DNA of 64,000 nucleotides from Chengkuizengella marina (lineage in GTDB: Bacteria; Bacillota; Bacilli; Paenibacillales; KCTC-33759), in assembly GCF_009910845.1 (NCBI RefSeq), contig NZ_SIJB01000032.1, forward strand, positions 1 through 64,000. Direction: 5' to 3'. Position 1 is the stretch's first letter. The number at the start of each line of letters is the position of its first letter. Under the pieces are notes generated by a model, which did not search any database, was not told where the DNA came from, and saw only the letters and a list, made by a program, of their open reading frames with translations. Below are positions 34,881 to 43,616 of the stretch, piece by piece. A program made the position numbers and the translations under genes.

Positions 34881-35448
34881 AGGATTGATATTTGTATCTG
34901 GAGATGAAGGCATTGATGTCAAACAAATTGCAAAAGTACTTGAACAAGATGAAAAAGTGATAATCGATGTGTTGAAGAACATGAAACAAGATTATGAAAA
35001 GAAAAAAAGGGGGATTCAGATCCTAGAACTTGCTGGTTCATTTCAGTTTACTACTCGACCTGAACATTCTCCTTACTTTCAACGTTTGGCCCAATCCCCT
35101 TCAAGAGCGACTTTATCTCAGGCGGCCTTAGAAACATTAGCTATTATTGCATATAAACAACCAATTACTAGAGTTGAGATAGAAGATATTCGCGGAGTGA
35201 AATCTGATCGTGCCATTCATACTCTGGTTGTTAAAGGATTAGCACATGGAGTCGGTAGAGCGGAATCATTGGGAAGACCTATATTGTACGGTACAACAAA
35301 ACAGTTTTTAGACTATTTTGGTATTAATAGTTTGAAAGACTTACCTGATCAAGATACATTTGAAAATCATGACAACTTAGAGGAAGAAACTAAAAAGTTG
35401 CTTGAAAAAATGGGAATGCAGCAAATGACAATGAATGATTTAGAATAA
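34849..35448 (+). CDS. scpB: Segregation and condensation protein B
   Basis: 199 residues. It has two winged-helix domains (IIEGLIFVSGDEGIDVKQIA and LETLAIIAYKQPITRVEIED) and the motif RAESLGRPILYGTT. It binds ScpA as a dimer and regulates SMC. The ribosome site AAGGAGGAA lies inside the end of scpA, so the two are translationally coupled. A terminator follows. Confidence 0.95.
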   Translation: MNSTQMKSIIEGLIFVSGDEGIDVKQIAKVLEQDEKVIIDVLKNMKQDYEKKKRGIQILELAGSFQFTTRPEHSPYFQRLAQSPSRATLSQAALETLAIIAYKQPITRVEIEDIRGVKSDRAIHTLVVKGLAHGVGRAESLGRPILYGTTKQFLDYFGINSLKDLPDQDTFENHDNLEEETKKLLEKMGMQQMTMNDLE

Positions 35449-35466
35449 TTACAATTATTAATAAAG

Positions 35467-35499
35467 AACTCTAACTTATAAAAGGTTGGAGTTTTTTTT
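35467..35499 (+). terminator. Terminator after scpB
   Basis: Arms AACTCTAAC (35467-35475) and GTTGGAGTT (35485-35493), one G-U pair, followed by a T-run. Confidence 0.8.
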
Positions 35500-35597
35500 A
35501 TGGTTTAAATTAACTCAAAGTGCATGAATTTTATTTGGAAAGATATACTAAACATATTAGAAATAGGAAGATCTATTTTCGGGAGGTATACCTCATT

Positions 35598-36272
35598 ATG
35601 TTGTGGGTATGGGGATTATTATTCATACTGTTTGTTTTATGTTTATGGGTTATGATTAGTTTTATAAAAATACAAATTTCTTTAAAACGAATTCATAAAG
35701 ATGATCGATTCTCTGTTGATGTCTACTTATTTAGACGATTATTTCATTATCAATATGAAATATCACTTGTTGAGTTTAGAAATGCTTTTGATGGTGTAGA
35801 GTTAAAATCTAAGAGTTCAAAAAAACTTGCTAAATCAGATTCAGATGGGGAGTCACTTATTACTCCAAAAAATATTTGGGATTATTTAAAAGATGCAAGA
35901 GAATTAGTTACACATTTTATTGGCTTCTCCAAATGGTTATCTCAATCAATGACTTATATTCATTGTACTCATTTAAAATGGAAAACAAGTGTTGGTATTG
36001 GAGGAGCACCAGAAACTGCAATGTTAACTGGTATAATTTGGGGTGTGAATAGTAATATTATTAGTTACTTTATAAATAAAATCAAAATGAATGTCAGACC
36101 TGAGTTAGAAGTTCATCCTTTATATAATAAAATAGATATTTATATTGATGCGGAGTGTATACTTAAAATTCGTATAGCACATGCTATCTATATTGCAATA
36201 CATTTTATGATTCGTTTGCTAAAGGCAAAAGGAGGGTTCAAAACATGGAAGAGCATCCTATCCAAGGGTTAA
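35598..36272 (+). CDS. DUF2953 domain protein
   Basis: 224 residues from ATG 35598. One N-terminal helix (LWVWGLLFILFVLCLWVMIS) is followed by a domain with KIQISLKRIHKDDRFSVDVY and, later, GIGGAPETAMLTGIIWGVNS, the DUF2953 pattern found next to ytfJ in Bacillales (B. subtilis YtfI). Its role is unknown; the linkage suggests sporulation. The only ribosome site (GGAGG at 35582) sits inside the 12-bp palindrome GAGGTATACCTC. The 3' end overlaps ytfJ by 28 bases. Confidence 0.85.
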   Translation: MLWVWGLLFILFVLCLWVMISFIKIQISLKRIHKDDRFSVDVYLFRRLFHYQYEISLVEFRNAFDGVELKSKSSKKLAKSDSDGESLITPKNIWDYLKDARELVTHFIGFSKWLSQSMTYIHCTHLKWKTSVGIGGAPETAMLTGIIWGVNSNIISYFINKIKMNVRPELEVHPLYNKIDIYIDAECILKIRIAHAIYIAIHFMIRLLKAKGGFKTWKSILSKG

Positions 36273-36697
36273 TGATAACAGCAATGGAAAATATTAAGGA
36301 AATGGTTGATGTAAATACCATTATAGGTGATCCAGTTGAAACACCAAGCGGAAGTATCATTTTACCTGTTTCAAGAGTAGGATTTGGATTTGCAGCTGGG
36401 GGTAGTGAATTTGTTATACAAAGAGATGCAAATTCTGATGAATCTGAATCTGAATCAAACGCAAAAATGCCATTTGGCGGTGGATCCGGTGGTGGAGTTT
36501 CCATTGTTCCAATTGCTTTTTTAGTTGTTGACAAAGCAGGGGTACAACTTGTTTCGTTGGATAATCAAACTCACTTACTTGAAAGAATTATTGATTCAAC
36601 ACCTCAAGTTATGGATAAAATTCAATCATTGTTTAAAAAAGATGAAAAAAAAGATGAGATTAATGATCATTCACATGAAAAAGGGCCAATGATGTAA
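36245..36697 (+). CDS. ytfJ: GerW family sporulation protein
   Basis: 150 residues. The N terminus (EHPIQGLMITAMENIKEMVD), GDPVETPSGSIILPVSRVGF, the glycine-rich MPFGGGSGGGVSIVPIAFLV and a charged tail are typical of YtfJ/GerW. In Bacillus it is made under sigma-F in the forespore and is needed for SleB-dependent germination. It overlaps the DUF2953 gene, so they are co-expressed. This is relevant because sleB is missing from its usual place before ypeB in this window. Confidence 0.95.
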   Translation: MEEHPIQGLMITAMENIKEMVDVNTIIGDPVETPSGSIILPVSRVGFGFAAGGSEFVIQRDANSDESESESNAKMPFGGGSGGGVSIVPIAFLVVDKAGVQLVSLDNQTHLLERIIDSTPQVMDKIQSLFKKDEKKDEINDHSHEKGPMM

Positions 36698-36727
36698 GTG
36701 TAGTGTCCGAGATATTAGTGAAAAAAG

Positions 36728-36763
36728 AACCTCCAAATTACTTAGTCAATTTGGAGGTTTTGA
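36728..36763. terminator. Bidirectional terminator between ytfJ and the convergent large gene
   Basis: Perfect 12-bp stem AACCTCCAAATT / AATTTGGAGGTT (36728-36739 and 36748-36759). On the minus strand the stem is followed by CTTTTTTC, and on the plus strand by TTTGAGG, so it should work best for the minus-strand gene. Confidence 0.75.
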
Positions 36764-36817
36764 GGTTAATAAATATCTTTTTAATTTAAAATGGTTTTGA
36801 AATTGTGAAAAAATATT

Positions 36818-39328
36818 CTATTCTAAATCTTCTAATAAAATGCTTTTCCAAGATTTATCAAATTGATCAGCAAATATTAATTTTGGTTCTGGTTCATTTA
36901 TAATTTGATTTGTATAATATTCAGGTTCAATTTTAACTCGTATAAAATCTCCATCATTTAAATTGTATATAATAAGCTCATTTTCACTGGGGCTAGAATG
37001 AACTGAAAAATAGAGTTTGTTGTTTTTATATAGCAAATTCCCTAGATTATTGTAATTTTGATGGAATATCGTTTTTACTTTATTCGTTTCTAAATTGATT
37101 TGTAAAACTCTATAATCTTGTAATAAATAAATGATTCCATCTTCTTCATCTAAATAATATGAACTTTCTCCATATATTTGCATCCTGTAAGTTTTGTCAT
37201 CTCTTGGAAAGAAAATCGTGTTTGCCCAATTTCCACTTTTATCAAATAAAATGACTCTGTTATCAAATAATATAATAACTTGTTTTTTATAAGAAAGTAT
37301 CCTTGTTTTAGCGTGATCAGCGTATCTATGACCGATATATAAATTTCTGAATTGCTGAGTGCCTGGTTTATGCTGAAATAATCCATAATCATAAATCCAA
37401 ATCATATCGTTCTCAAGATCATGATAGTAAAGATCTGTTTCAATGTTCCTATTCTCTAGTAATCCTTCTTCAAAAGTTTGAAAGTTTTTTGAATTTTGGC
37501 TTAAAAAATTTAAATTATCATCTAGAAGGGTATATCCCTCAATACTTTCAATTTGAATAGATCCATCATCATTTACACTTATTTTTTCTGGTAAATTCAA
37601 CGCATACTGAGATATGATTTCTAACTTTTTATTTAATTTTATAATCCGATTTCCGTATGTATCTGCTATAATCCAATAATTTTCGATTTTTGTAAAATCA
37701 TTTGCTGTGTATATGACAACAGCTGACCCATAAAGAACAAAATATGATTTTGAAATCGGCAGTTCACCTATTTTATTTAACTTTTCTCCTTGTAACTTAT
37801 ATAATATATTATCACGAATGATATGCCACTCATTTGATATATTTTTTATGGTTAAATCGCTTATTATGTCACCAGATTCGTCTTTGAATAATTCTTCCCT
37901 TTTCAATTCCTTAGGAATTTGACTCTCATCAGATGTCTTAAATCTGTTTATTGGGAGATTAACTTCTATCTCATCTGCCTTACTTTTGTCCTTAATATTA
38001 GTTTCCACTTCCATTTGTATATTTAAATCGTGAACCCACATCGAATGATTTTTATTTATTTGTTCATTTAGAGGCAAGACATTTTTTGATAGGTCATATA
38101 ACGATAAGTGTTTAGTTTCATCTTTGAGCTCAAACTCTAATAATGTTTTGTATTGTTTAATAAATTTAGCATCTTTTATAACATACGAAATGGATTCGTC
38201 TTTAAATGTATCATCTCTATGATTGTAATTGTAACGGATGATCTGTAACTCATTATTATCTATTTTATAAAAAGAAATGTTGTCATAGTGAGGTCTAATT
38301 AATCTCCAATCATTACTATCCCAAAGAAGTGAATTAGAGTGTAATTTGGCTTCATTTTCCGTTGGTAAAATATAAAGTTTTTTATCATTAGGATCAGTGA
38401 AGTGTCCAAATGGATAAGATTTATTATTCGCATCAAAAATCATTTTAAAATCATTTATTTTAAAATCAACAAATCTCTTTATATACGGCTTTCTGTTCTC
38501 TTTTTTATAATAAACGATAGTTCCTCTCTCATCTTCAAATGTAAATAAGTCAGTATTATTTTCTGGGAAATGATATTTATTTATGTTGTTAAAATCAACA
38601 GGGGTCTCTTGAGCTTGCGGTTTTCTGTAATCATATTGCTTTACAAAATCATTGTAGTTATCTTCCCTTATATGCTGAAATTCATTATTTACGTATTCAA
38701 AATTAAAAGTACCAGGTTGATAAATGATTTCTCTAAAACTAGAATTTCCATCAAGCACCATGAAAAACAGATTAGGTTCAATGACATAAGTCATAGTTAG
38801 CACCTGATCAGCTAAATAATTCAATTCAGATATTTTAAATACTTTAGGAATTGAGGGCCCTCCCTCTTCACTCGAAAATGAAATTCCATACCATGCAGGT
38901 TTCAGATCTCCATCACTATATCGTTCTTTCCGTTCCCCACCCATTAAAATGGTTTGATTATGTATCCAAAAATGCATTTGATCTGTCACTTCATCAAAAG
39001 AAAGCAACCTTTCCAACTTCATTTCTTTATTAGATTCAAAAACAAACTTCAGTTCACCGTTTTGAACAAAAAGTATCCCTTCTTTGTTCTGTTTATTTTT
39101 GTATAAGACGTAGGGTTCCTTTGTAGATGGTTTAAAAGTATTTTTATTTGCACTCTTCCATTGGTTAATTTCCTCCCAGCTTAAAAGGAGATCATTATGG
39201 TTTGATTCCACTTGATTTTCTAGACTTATATCATTTTTTTGATTCATTTCTCCCCAAAACCATATGCAAATTGCACCTAGTAAAACAAAGAGGAACATAG
39301 TTATCAATATGGACATCTTAATATTCAA
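36818..39328 (-). CDS. Large membrane-anchored extracytoplasmic protein of unknown function
   Basis: 836 residues. After a short cytoplasmic tail, one helix (about 6-26, ILITMFLFVLLGAICIWFW) anchors a long polar domain outside the cell. The body is rich in beta-strand-like repeats with aromatic and DG/NN turns (for example YWIIADTYGNRIIKLNKKLE, then later KLYFSVHSSPSENELIIYNL), which suggests a propeller, but no family is recognised and no catalytic motif is seen. Start TTG 39328 is supported by the ribosome site GAGGAG nine bases upstream. It is monocistronic, divergent from dacB and convergent with ytfJ. Confidence 0.65.
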   Translation of the reverse strand: MNIKMSILITMFLFVLLGAICIWFWGEMNQKNDISLENQVESNHNDLLLSWEEINQWKSANKNTFKPSTKEPYVLYKNKQNKEGILFVQNGELKFVFESNKEMKLERLLSFDEVTDQMHFWIHNQTILMGGERKERYSDGDLKPAWYGISFSSEEGGPSIPKVFKISELNYLADQVLTMTYVIEPNLFFMVLDGNSSFREIIYQPGTFNFEYVNNEFQHIREDNYNDFVKQYDYRKPQAQETPVDFNNINKYHFPENNTDLFTFEDERGTIVYYKKENRKPYIKRFVDFKINDFKMIFDANNKSYPFGHFTDPNDKKLYILPTENEAKLHSNSLLWDSNDWRLIRPHYDNISFYKIDNNELQIIRYNYNHRDDTFKDESISYVIKDAKFIKQYKTLLEFELKDETKHLSLYDLSKNVLPLNEQINKNHSMWVHDLNIQMEVETNIKDKSKADEIEVNLPINRFKTSDESQIPKELKREELFKDESGDIISDLTIKNISNEWHIIRDNILYKLQGEKLNKIGELPISKSYFVLYGSAVVIYTANDFTKIENYWIIADTYGNRIIKLNKKLEIISQYALNLPEKISVNDDGSIQIESIEGYTLLDDNLNFLSQNSKNFQTFEEGLLENRNIETDLYYHDLENDMIWIYDYGLFQHKPGTQQFRNLYIGHRYADHAKTRILSYKKQVIILFDNRVILFDKSGNWANTIFFPRDDKTYRMQIYGESSYYLDEEDGIIYLLQDYRVLQINLETNKVKTIFHQNYNNLGNLLYKNNKLYFSVHSSPSENELIIYNLNDGDFIRVKIEPEYYTNQIINEPEPKLIFADQFDKSWKSILLEDLE

Positions 39329-39448
39329 CCTTTATCACTCCTCTCAATGAACTTATTTTACCATAAATTTGAAAACATAACCTATTAGAACAAGCATATA
39401 CATGTACAAATAATAGTACAACCATCGGATAGAGAAATGGAGGCAGTT

Positions 39449-40603
39449 ATGAAAGGGTTAAATGAATTTTTCAGATGGATATTAATACTTACATTGATGT
39501 TTCCAATCTTTTCAATTACAAGTGATGCAGAATCAGGTGTCCCAACTTCAGCTGAAGCATTCGCATTAATTGATGTAGAATCTGGGAGAATTATTGAGAG
39601 TAAACAAGGGGACGAACAAATGCTTATTGCAAGCATTACTAAAATTATGACAGCCATAGTTGCAATTGAAGATGGGGATCTGTCTAGTGAGGTGACTGTA
39701 GGCAAAAATGCCTATAGAAAAGAAGGCTCCTCCATTTATTTGCATTTAGGTGAAAAAATGAATTTGGAAAATATGATTTATGGTTTAATGCTTCGTTCTG
39801 GTAATGATGCTGCAACAGCAATTGCAGAACATGTCGGTGGTTCTATAGAAGGTTTTTCCTTTTTAATGAACAAAAAAGCAGATGAGATTGGAATGAAGAA
39901 TTCTAATTTTGTGAATCCACATGGGCTAAATGAAGAAGGACATTATTCTTCAGCAAATGATATTGCCAAATTAACGGCCTATGCATTAAAAAATCCTATA
40001 TTTCAGGAGATCGTCAGGACTAAGGTTAAAAAAGTACCAAATCCTCATGAGGAATGGGACTATACTTGGTACAACAAAAATAAGATGCTTGCACTTTATG
40101 AAGGTGCGGATGGTGTTAAAACAGGTTACACAAAAAATGCAGGTCGTTGTTTGGTTTCATCAGCTACAAGAAATGGTCAACAACTAGTCGTTGTTACTTT
40201 AAATGCTCCACAAGATTGGGCAGATCATAGTCGATTGCTTGATTTTGGATTCGAGACGTATCCACATCACTACATTATACAAGAAGGGGAATCAATACAG
40301 GGACAGCCATATATAGCAAGTAGATCTTTTAAGTATCCTCTTACAGAAGAGGAACGTTCAAACGTGAAACTAAAATTAAAACTCATTAATCCAGAATCAG
40401 TAGATTATAGACTTGGAGATAGAGGGAAATTGGAGTTTATATTAAATGATATATGGATTGGGTCAATACCTGTAAATGATGTAAAGGTAAAGGATACTCT
40501 AAGTGTTAATTCTCATGTATACTCCAAAAATGTTATGGATTTTCATATACGGTCTTATATAACAACTTTAAAAAATATAGTGAAGGATCTATTCACATGG
40601 TAA
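39449..40603 (+). CDS. dacB: D-alanyl-D-alanine carboxypeptidase, spore cortex type
   Basis: 384 residues from ATG 39449, set by GGAGG five bases upstream. A signal peptide covers residues 1-27. Penicillin-binding motifs are SITK (S62, K65), SGN in RSGNDAAT and KTG in DGVKTGYT. A C-terminal S11 domain and membrane-binding helix follow. In B. subtilis DacB (PBP5*) trims cortex peptides under sigma-E in the mother cell. Its linkage to spmA-spmB, with a seven-base overlap into spmA, is diagnostic. Confidence 0.95.
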   Translation: MKGLNEFFRWILILTLMFPIFSITSDAESGVPTSAEAFALIDVESGRIIESKQGDEQMLIASITKIMTAIVAIEDGDLSSEVTVGKNAYRKEGSSIYLHLGEKMNLENMIYGLMLRSGNDAATAIAEHVGGSIEGFSFLMNKKADEIGMKNSNFVNPHGLNEEGHYSSANDIAKLTAYALKNPIFQEIVRTKVKKVPNPHEEWDYTWYNKNKMLALYEGADGVKTGYTKNAGRCLVSSATRNGQQLVVVTLNAPQDWADHSRLLDFGFETYPHHYIIQEGESIQGQPYIASRSFKYPLTEEERSNVKLKLKLINPESVDYRLGDRGKLEFILNDIWIGSIPVNDVKVKDTLSVNSHVYSKNVMDFHIRSYITTLKNIVKDLFTW

Positions 40604-41184
40604 ACTTAATCTGGTTATTTTTTATCTTAATTGGATTTATAGTTGCAGCAGTCCAAGGAAATATAGAAGTTTTTTCTGAAGCGGTATTTGATGGGGCAAA
40701 AACGGGTGTAACGATTTGTTTTAGTTTAATTAGTGTATTGGTTCTTTGGCTTGGTTTAATGAGAATTGCAGAGGATGCAGGATTATTAAAAAAACTTTCA
40801 ATTTTACTTCGTCCTGTTGTTCGATTTTTATTTCCTACCATTCCAAAGGATCACCCTTCAATCGGATACATTATGTCAAATATGAGTGCCAATATGCTTG
40901 GATTAAATAATGCAGCGACACCTATGGGAATCAAAGCAATGGAAGAATTGCAAAAATTGAATTTAAATAAAGATACTGCTAGTCCAGCTATGTGTACACT
41001 ATTAGCATTAAACACTTCCAGCATTACGATCATACCAACTACTATTATTGCAATTCGTATGGCGAATCAATCGATGGACCCGTTTGAAATCGTAGGAACA
41101 ACATTGATGGCTACAGCGATATCTACAACTGCTGCAATTGTTGTAGATAAATGGTATCAAAGAAAAGCTTTGCGAAAAGAATGA
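40597..41184 (+). CDS. spmA: Spore maturation protein A
   Basis: 195 residues with four to five helices and the nucleoside-recognition (Gate) domain: FDGAKTGVTICFSLISVLVL, MSNMSANMLGLNNAATPMG and LNTSSITIIPTTIIAIRMAN. SpmA and SpmB are needed for dehydration of the spore core. The gene overlaps dacB and precedes spmB by 36 bp. Confidence 0.95.
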   Translation: MVNLIWLFFILIGFIVAAVQGNIEVFSEAVFDGAKTGVTICFSLISVLVLWLGLMRIAEDAGLLKKLSILLRPVVRFLFPTIPKDHPSIGYIMSNMSANMLGLNNAATPMGIKAMEELQKLNLNKDTASPAMCTLLALNTSSITIIPTTIIAIRMANQSMDPFEIVGTTLMATAISTTAAIVVDKWYQRKALRKE

Positions 41185-41220
41185 GTTGAATAATATAGTT
41201 TATCTAGTGAAGGTGATAAT

Positions 41221-41754
41221 ATGTATGGACTTATAACTGCTATATCTCTCTGGGCTATTCCTGTGATAATCGTATTTATCTCATTATATGCTTTTTTCAA
41301 AAAGGTTCCTGTTTACGAATCCTTTATAGATGGGGCTAAAGATGGATTTGATACGGCGATAAAAATCATTCCTCATCTTGTGGGAATGATGGTAGCGATT
41401 AGTGTTTTTCGGGCATCAGGAGCAATGGATTTCATGCTAGGATTGCTCCATCCAGTATTAAATTTAATTGGTGTTCCAAGTGAAGTCTTTCCCTTAGCAA
41501 TATTAAGACCCATTACAGGGGCTGGCTCACTTGCTTTTACAACTGATCTCATCCAAGAGCATGGACCAGATTCAATGATAGGGCGTATCGCTTCTACCGT
41601 TCAAGGATCTACGGATACTACACTTTATGTGCTAACAGTCTACTTTGGTGCAGTAGGAATTCGAAAAACCAGATATGCACTGAAAGTGGGTTTAATTTCT
41701 GATATGGTCGGTTTTGCGGCAACTATTATCATTTGTATGTTAGTGTTTGGTTAA
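41221..41754 (+). CDS. spmB: Spore maturation protein B
   Basis: 177 residues, the second Gate-domain protein: FIDGAKDGFDTAIKIIPHLV, MMVAISVFRASGAMDF, LRPITGAGSLAFTTDLIQ and GSTDTTLYVLTVYFG. It works with SpmA in spore core dehydration. The ribosome site GAAGGTGA precedes ATG 41221. A hairpin with a T-rich tail follows at 41784. Confidence 0.95.
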   Translation: MYGLITAISLWAIPVIIVFISLYAFFKKVPVYESFIDGAKDGFDTAIKIIPHLVGMMVAISVFRASGAMDFMLGLLHPVLNLIGVPSEVFPLAILRPITGAGSLAFTTDLIQEHGPDSMIGRIASTVQGSTDTTLYVLTVYFGAVGIRKTRYALKVGLISDMVGFAATIIICMLVFG

Positions 41755-41783
41755 TAATTGATGTTCACAAAGAGTGAATTAAC

Positions 41784-41816
41784 TTAAAGCTTTCTCTTTT
41801 TGGGGAAGCTTTTTAC
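41784..41816 (+). terminator. Terminator after spmB
   Basis: Arms AAAGCTT and AAGCTTT enclose a T-rich loop and are followed by further T (41810-41815). Confidence 0.65.
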
Positions 41817-41882
41817 TTTTTCTCACCGGCAATCCTCAACCCTCATATAATGTAATTCACATGAATTGATTTGAGGTGAGTT

Positions 41883-42221
41883 ATGGATTATCTAGGTATC
41901 GTTATACACCATTCAATTTGTCCATCCATTAATGGAAAAGGATATGATTATTACATTACTAAGGATTTAAGCATTATTCCTGCTCCAGATGCATTTGATA
42001 AAGAATTTATTCATATCTGTCTTGAAGGGGATTTTACAGAAGTGAAGGAACTGCCACTCGCCAATAGAGAACAGCTTTTTATATTGAAAAAACTCATATT
42101 GCGCCTATCTGCTTTACATGGTTTTTCTACTCATGATGTATATGGGCATACATTAGATTGTCCTGGTGGAGACTTTCCTTGGTATGACCTTGTGATTTCT
42201 TCGGATAATGTATATCATTAA
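41883..42221 (+). CDS. Small peptidoglycan amidase/PGRP-like protein
   Basis: 112 residues resembling a minimal Amidase_2 (N-acetylmuramoyl-L-alanine amidase) domain. The N-terminal strand IVIHHSICPS has a putative zinc histidine. FIHICLEGDF corresponds to the central strand. YGHTLDCPGGDFPW matches the second metal motif (H then C.PG..F). No signal peptide is present, which is odd for a cell-wall enzyme. The family is usually about 140 residues, so this is compact and may be a binding rather than hydrolytic domain. It stands between spmB and rluB, 18 bp before rluB. Confidence 0.75.
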   Translation: MDYLGIVIHHSICPSINGKGYDYYITKDLSIIPAPDAFDKEFIHICLEGDFTEVKELPLANREQLFILKKLILRLSALHGFSTHDVYGHTLDCPGGDFPWYDLVISSDNVYH

Positions 42222-42239
42222 CCTTTGAGGTGATAAATC

Positions 42240-42986
42240 ATGGAAAGACTGCAAAAGGTACTTGCAAATGCAGGAATTGCTTCCAGAAGAAAATCAGAAG
42301 AAATTATATTAGCTGGAAGAGTAGAAGTAAATGAGAAGATAATTAATACTTTAGGAGTAAAAGTGAATCCTGATGAAGATATAATTAAAGTTGATGGTAG
42401 ACCCATTAAAAGTGAGAGTAAAATTTATGTGTTATTTCATAAACCTAAAGGAGTAATTAGCAGTGTAAAGGATCCTCAGGGCAGGCAGATTGTAACAGAT
42501 TACTTGAAAAAAGTGAAACAACGTGTTTATCCCGTAGGTCGATTGGATTATGATACAGAAGGATTATTATTACTTACAAATGATGGGGAGTTCTCTAATT
42601 TAATGACTCACCCTAAACATCATATTGAAAAAACATATTTTGTTACAGTAAAAGGTGTTCCACACGGTTCTCAGTTGGATCGTCTGAAGGAAGGAATCGA
42701 ATTGGACGATGGTAAGACGGCTCCAGCTGAAGTGGAATATCATGATGTAAATCCAGATAAAAATGAGTCGGTAATCTCTATTACCATTCATGAAGGAAAA
42801 AATAGACAAGTTCGTAGAATGTTTGAGGCTCTTTCTATCCAAGTGAAAAGATTGAAAAGGGTTCAATTCGGGTTCTTAAATCTTCAAGGTGTTTCTAGAG
42901 GGAAGTTTAGATATCTTCAAACAAGTGAAGTAAAAGAATTAAAAGATTTAGCATTGAAGTCACATAAAATTCAAAATAAAGACTAA
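42240..42986 (+). CDS. rluB: 23S rRNA pseudouridine synthase B
   Basis: 248 residues of the RsuA/RluB family. The N-terminal S4 RNA-binding domain (ERLQKVLANAGIASRRKSEE) is followed by the synthase domain with the catalytic aspartate D103 in VGRLDYDTEGLLLLTNDG and the RQVRRM motif in EGKNRQVRRMFEAL. It modifies the peptidyl-transferase region of 23S rRNA. The ribosome site GAGGTGA precedes ATG 42240. Conserved neighbour of the res operon. Confidence 0.94.
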   Translation: MERLQKVLANAGIASRRKSEEIILAGRVEVNEKIINTLGVKVNPDEDIIKVDGRPIKSESKIYVLFHKPKGVISSVKDPQGRQIVTDYLKKVKQRVYPVGRLDYDTEGLLLLTNDGEFSNLMTHPKHHIEKTYFVTVKGVPHGSQLDRLKEGIELDDGKTAPAEVEYHDVNPDKNESVISITIHEGKNRQVRRMFEALSIQVKRLKRVQFGFLNLQGVSRGKFRYLQTSEVKELKDLALKSHKIQNKD

Positions 42987-43084
42987 TTTTTGAAAAATGT
43001 TTCGATATAATGGAGTAGTATCATTACTGTAAAATGAAGTGATGCAGTTCATATTTTTTTGGAGTAAGAAAGCAAGGTGTTCTG

Positions 43085-43612
43085 ATGAAAAACAATAAAA
43101 AATGGGTTCAGTATATCATTTTAATTTTGTTTGTAGTTATTGCTGGTGTAACGTTGTTTAGTGGTGTTCTTTCAACAGATGAAGTTCCAGAGGTGGGTAA
43201 TTTTGCTCCAGATTTTTCTTTAAAGGGTTTGGATGGACAAGTTTATCAACTTTCAGACTTTGAAGGAAAACCAGTAGTTGTGAATTTCTGGGGTAGCTTT
43301 TGTGAACCTTGTGTTAGGGAAATGCCAGCTATTGAAGACATATATAACAAATATCAATCGAAGGACTTGATTATTCTTGGTGTTAATTTGGATGAACCAG
43401 AAGTTACAGTACAAAGTTTTGTTAATCAAGTTGGTGTTACTTTTCCAATCCTCTTAGATAAAAATATCGTTTCAGATCAATATGATGTCAGATATTATCC
43501 AACTACTTATTTTATTGATGCTAATGGTATTATAATGGAAAAGAAGATTGGTGAAATGAGCGAATCTTATTTAATTCAGACAGTGAACAAGTTAATAGCA
43601 GTAAAGGAGTAA
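43085..43612 (+). CDS. resA: Thiol-disulfide oxidoreductase for cytochrome c maturation
   Basis: 175 residues. A membrane helix (about 9-28) anchors an extracytoplasmic thioredoxin fold with active site C73 and C76 (CEPC) in FWGSFCEPCVREMP and the cis-proline in VRYYPTTYFID. ResA reduces the disulfide of apocytochrome c so that heme can be attached. It is the first gene of resABC, five bases before resB. Confidence 0.96.
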   Translation: MKNNKKWVQYIILILFVVIAGVTLFSGVLSTDEVPEVGNFAPDFSLKGLDGQVYQLSDFEGKPVVVNFWGSFCEPCVREMPAIEDIYNKYQSKDLIILGVNLDEPEVTVQSFVNQVGVTFPILLDKNIVSDQYDVRYYPTTYFIDANGIIMEKKIGEMSESYLIQTVNKLIAVKE

Positions 43613-43616
43613 AACA

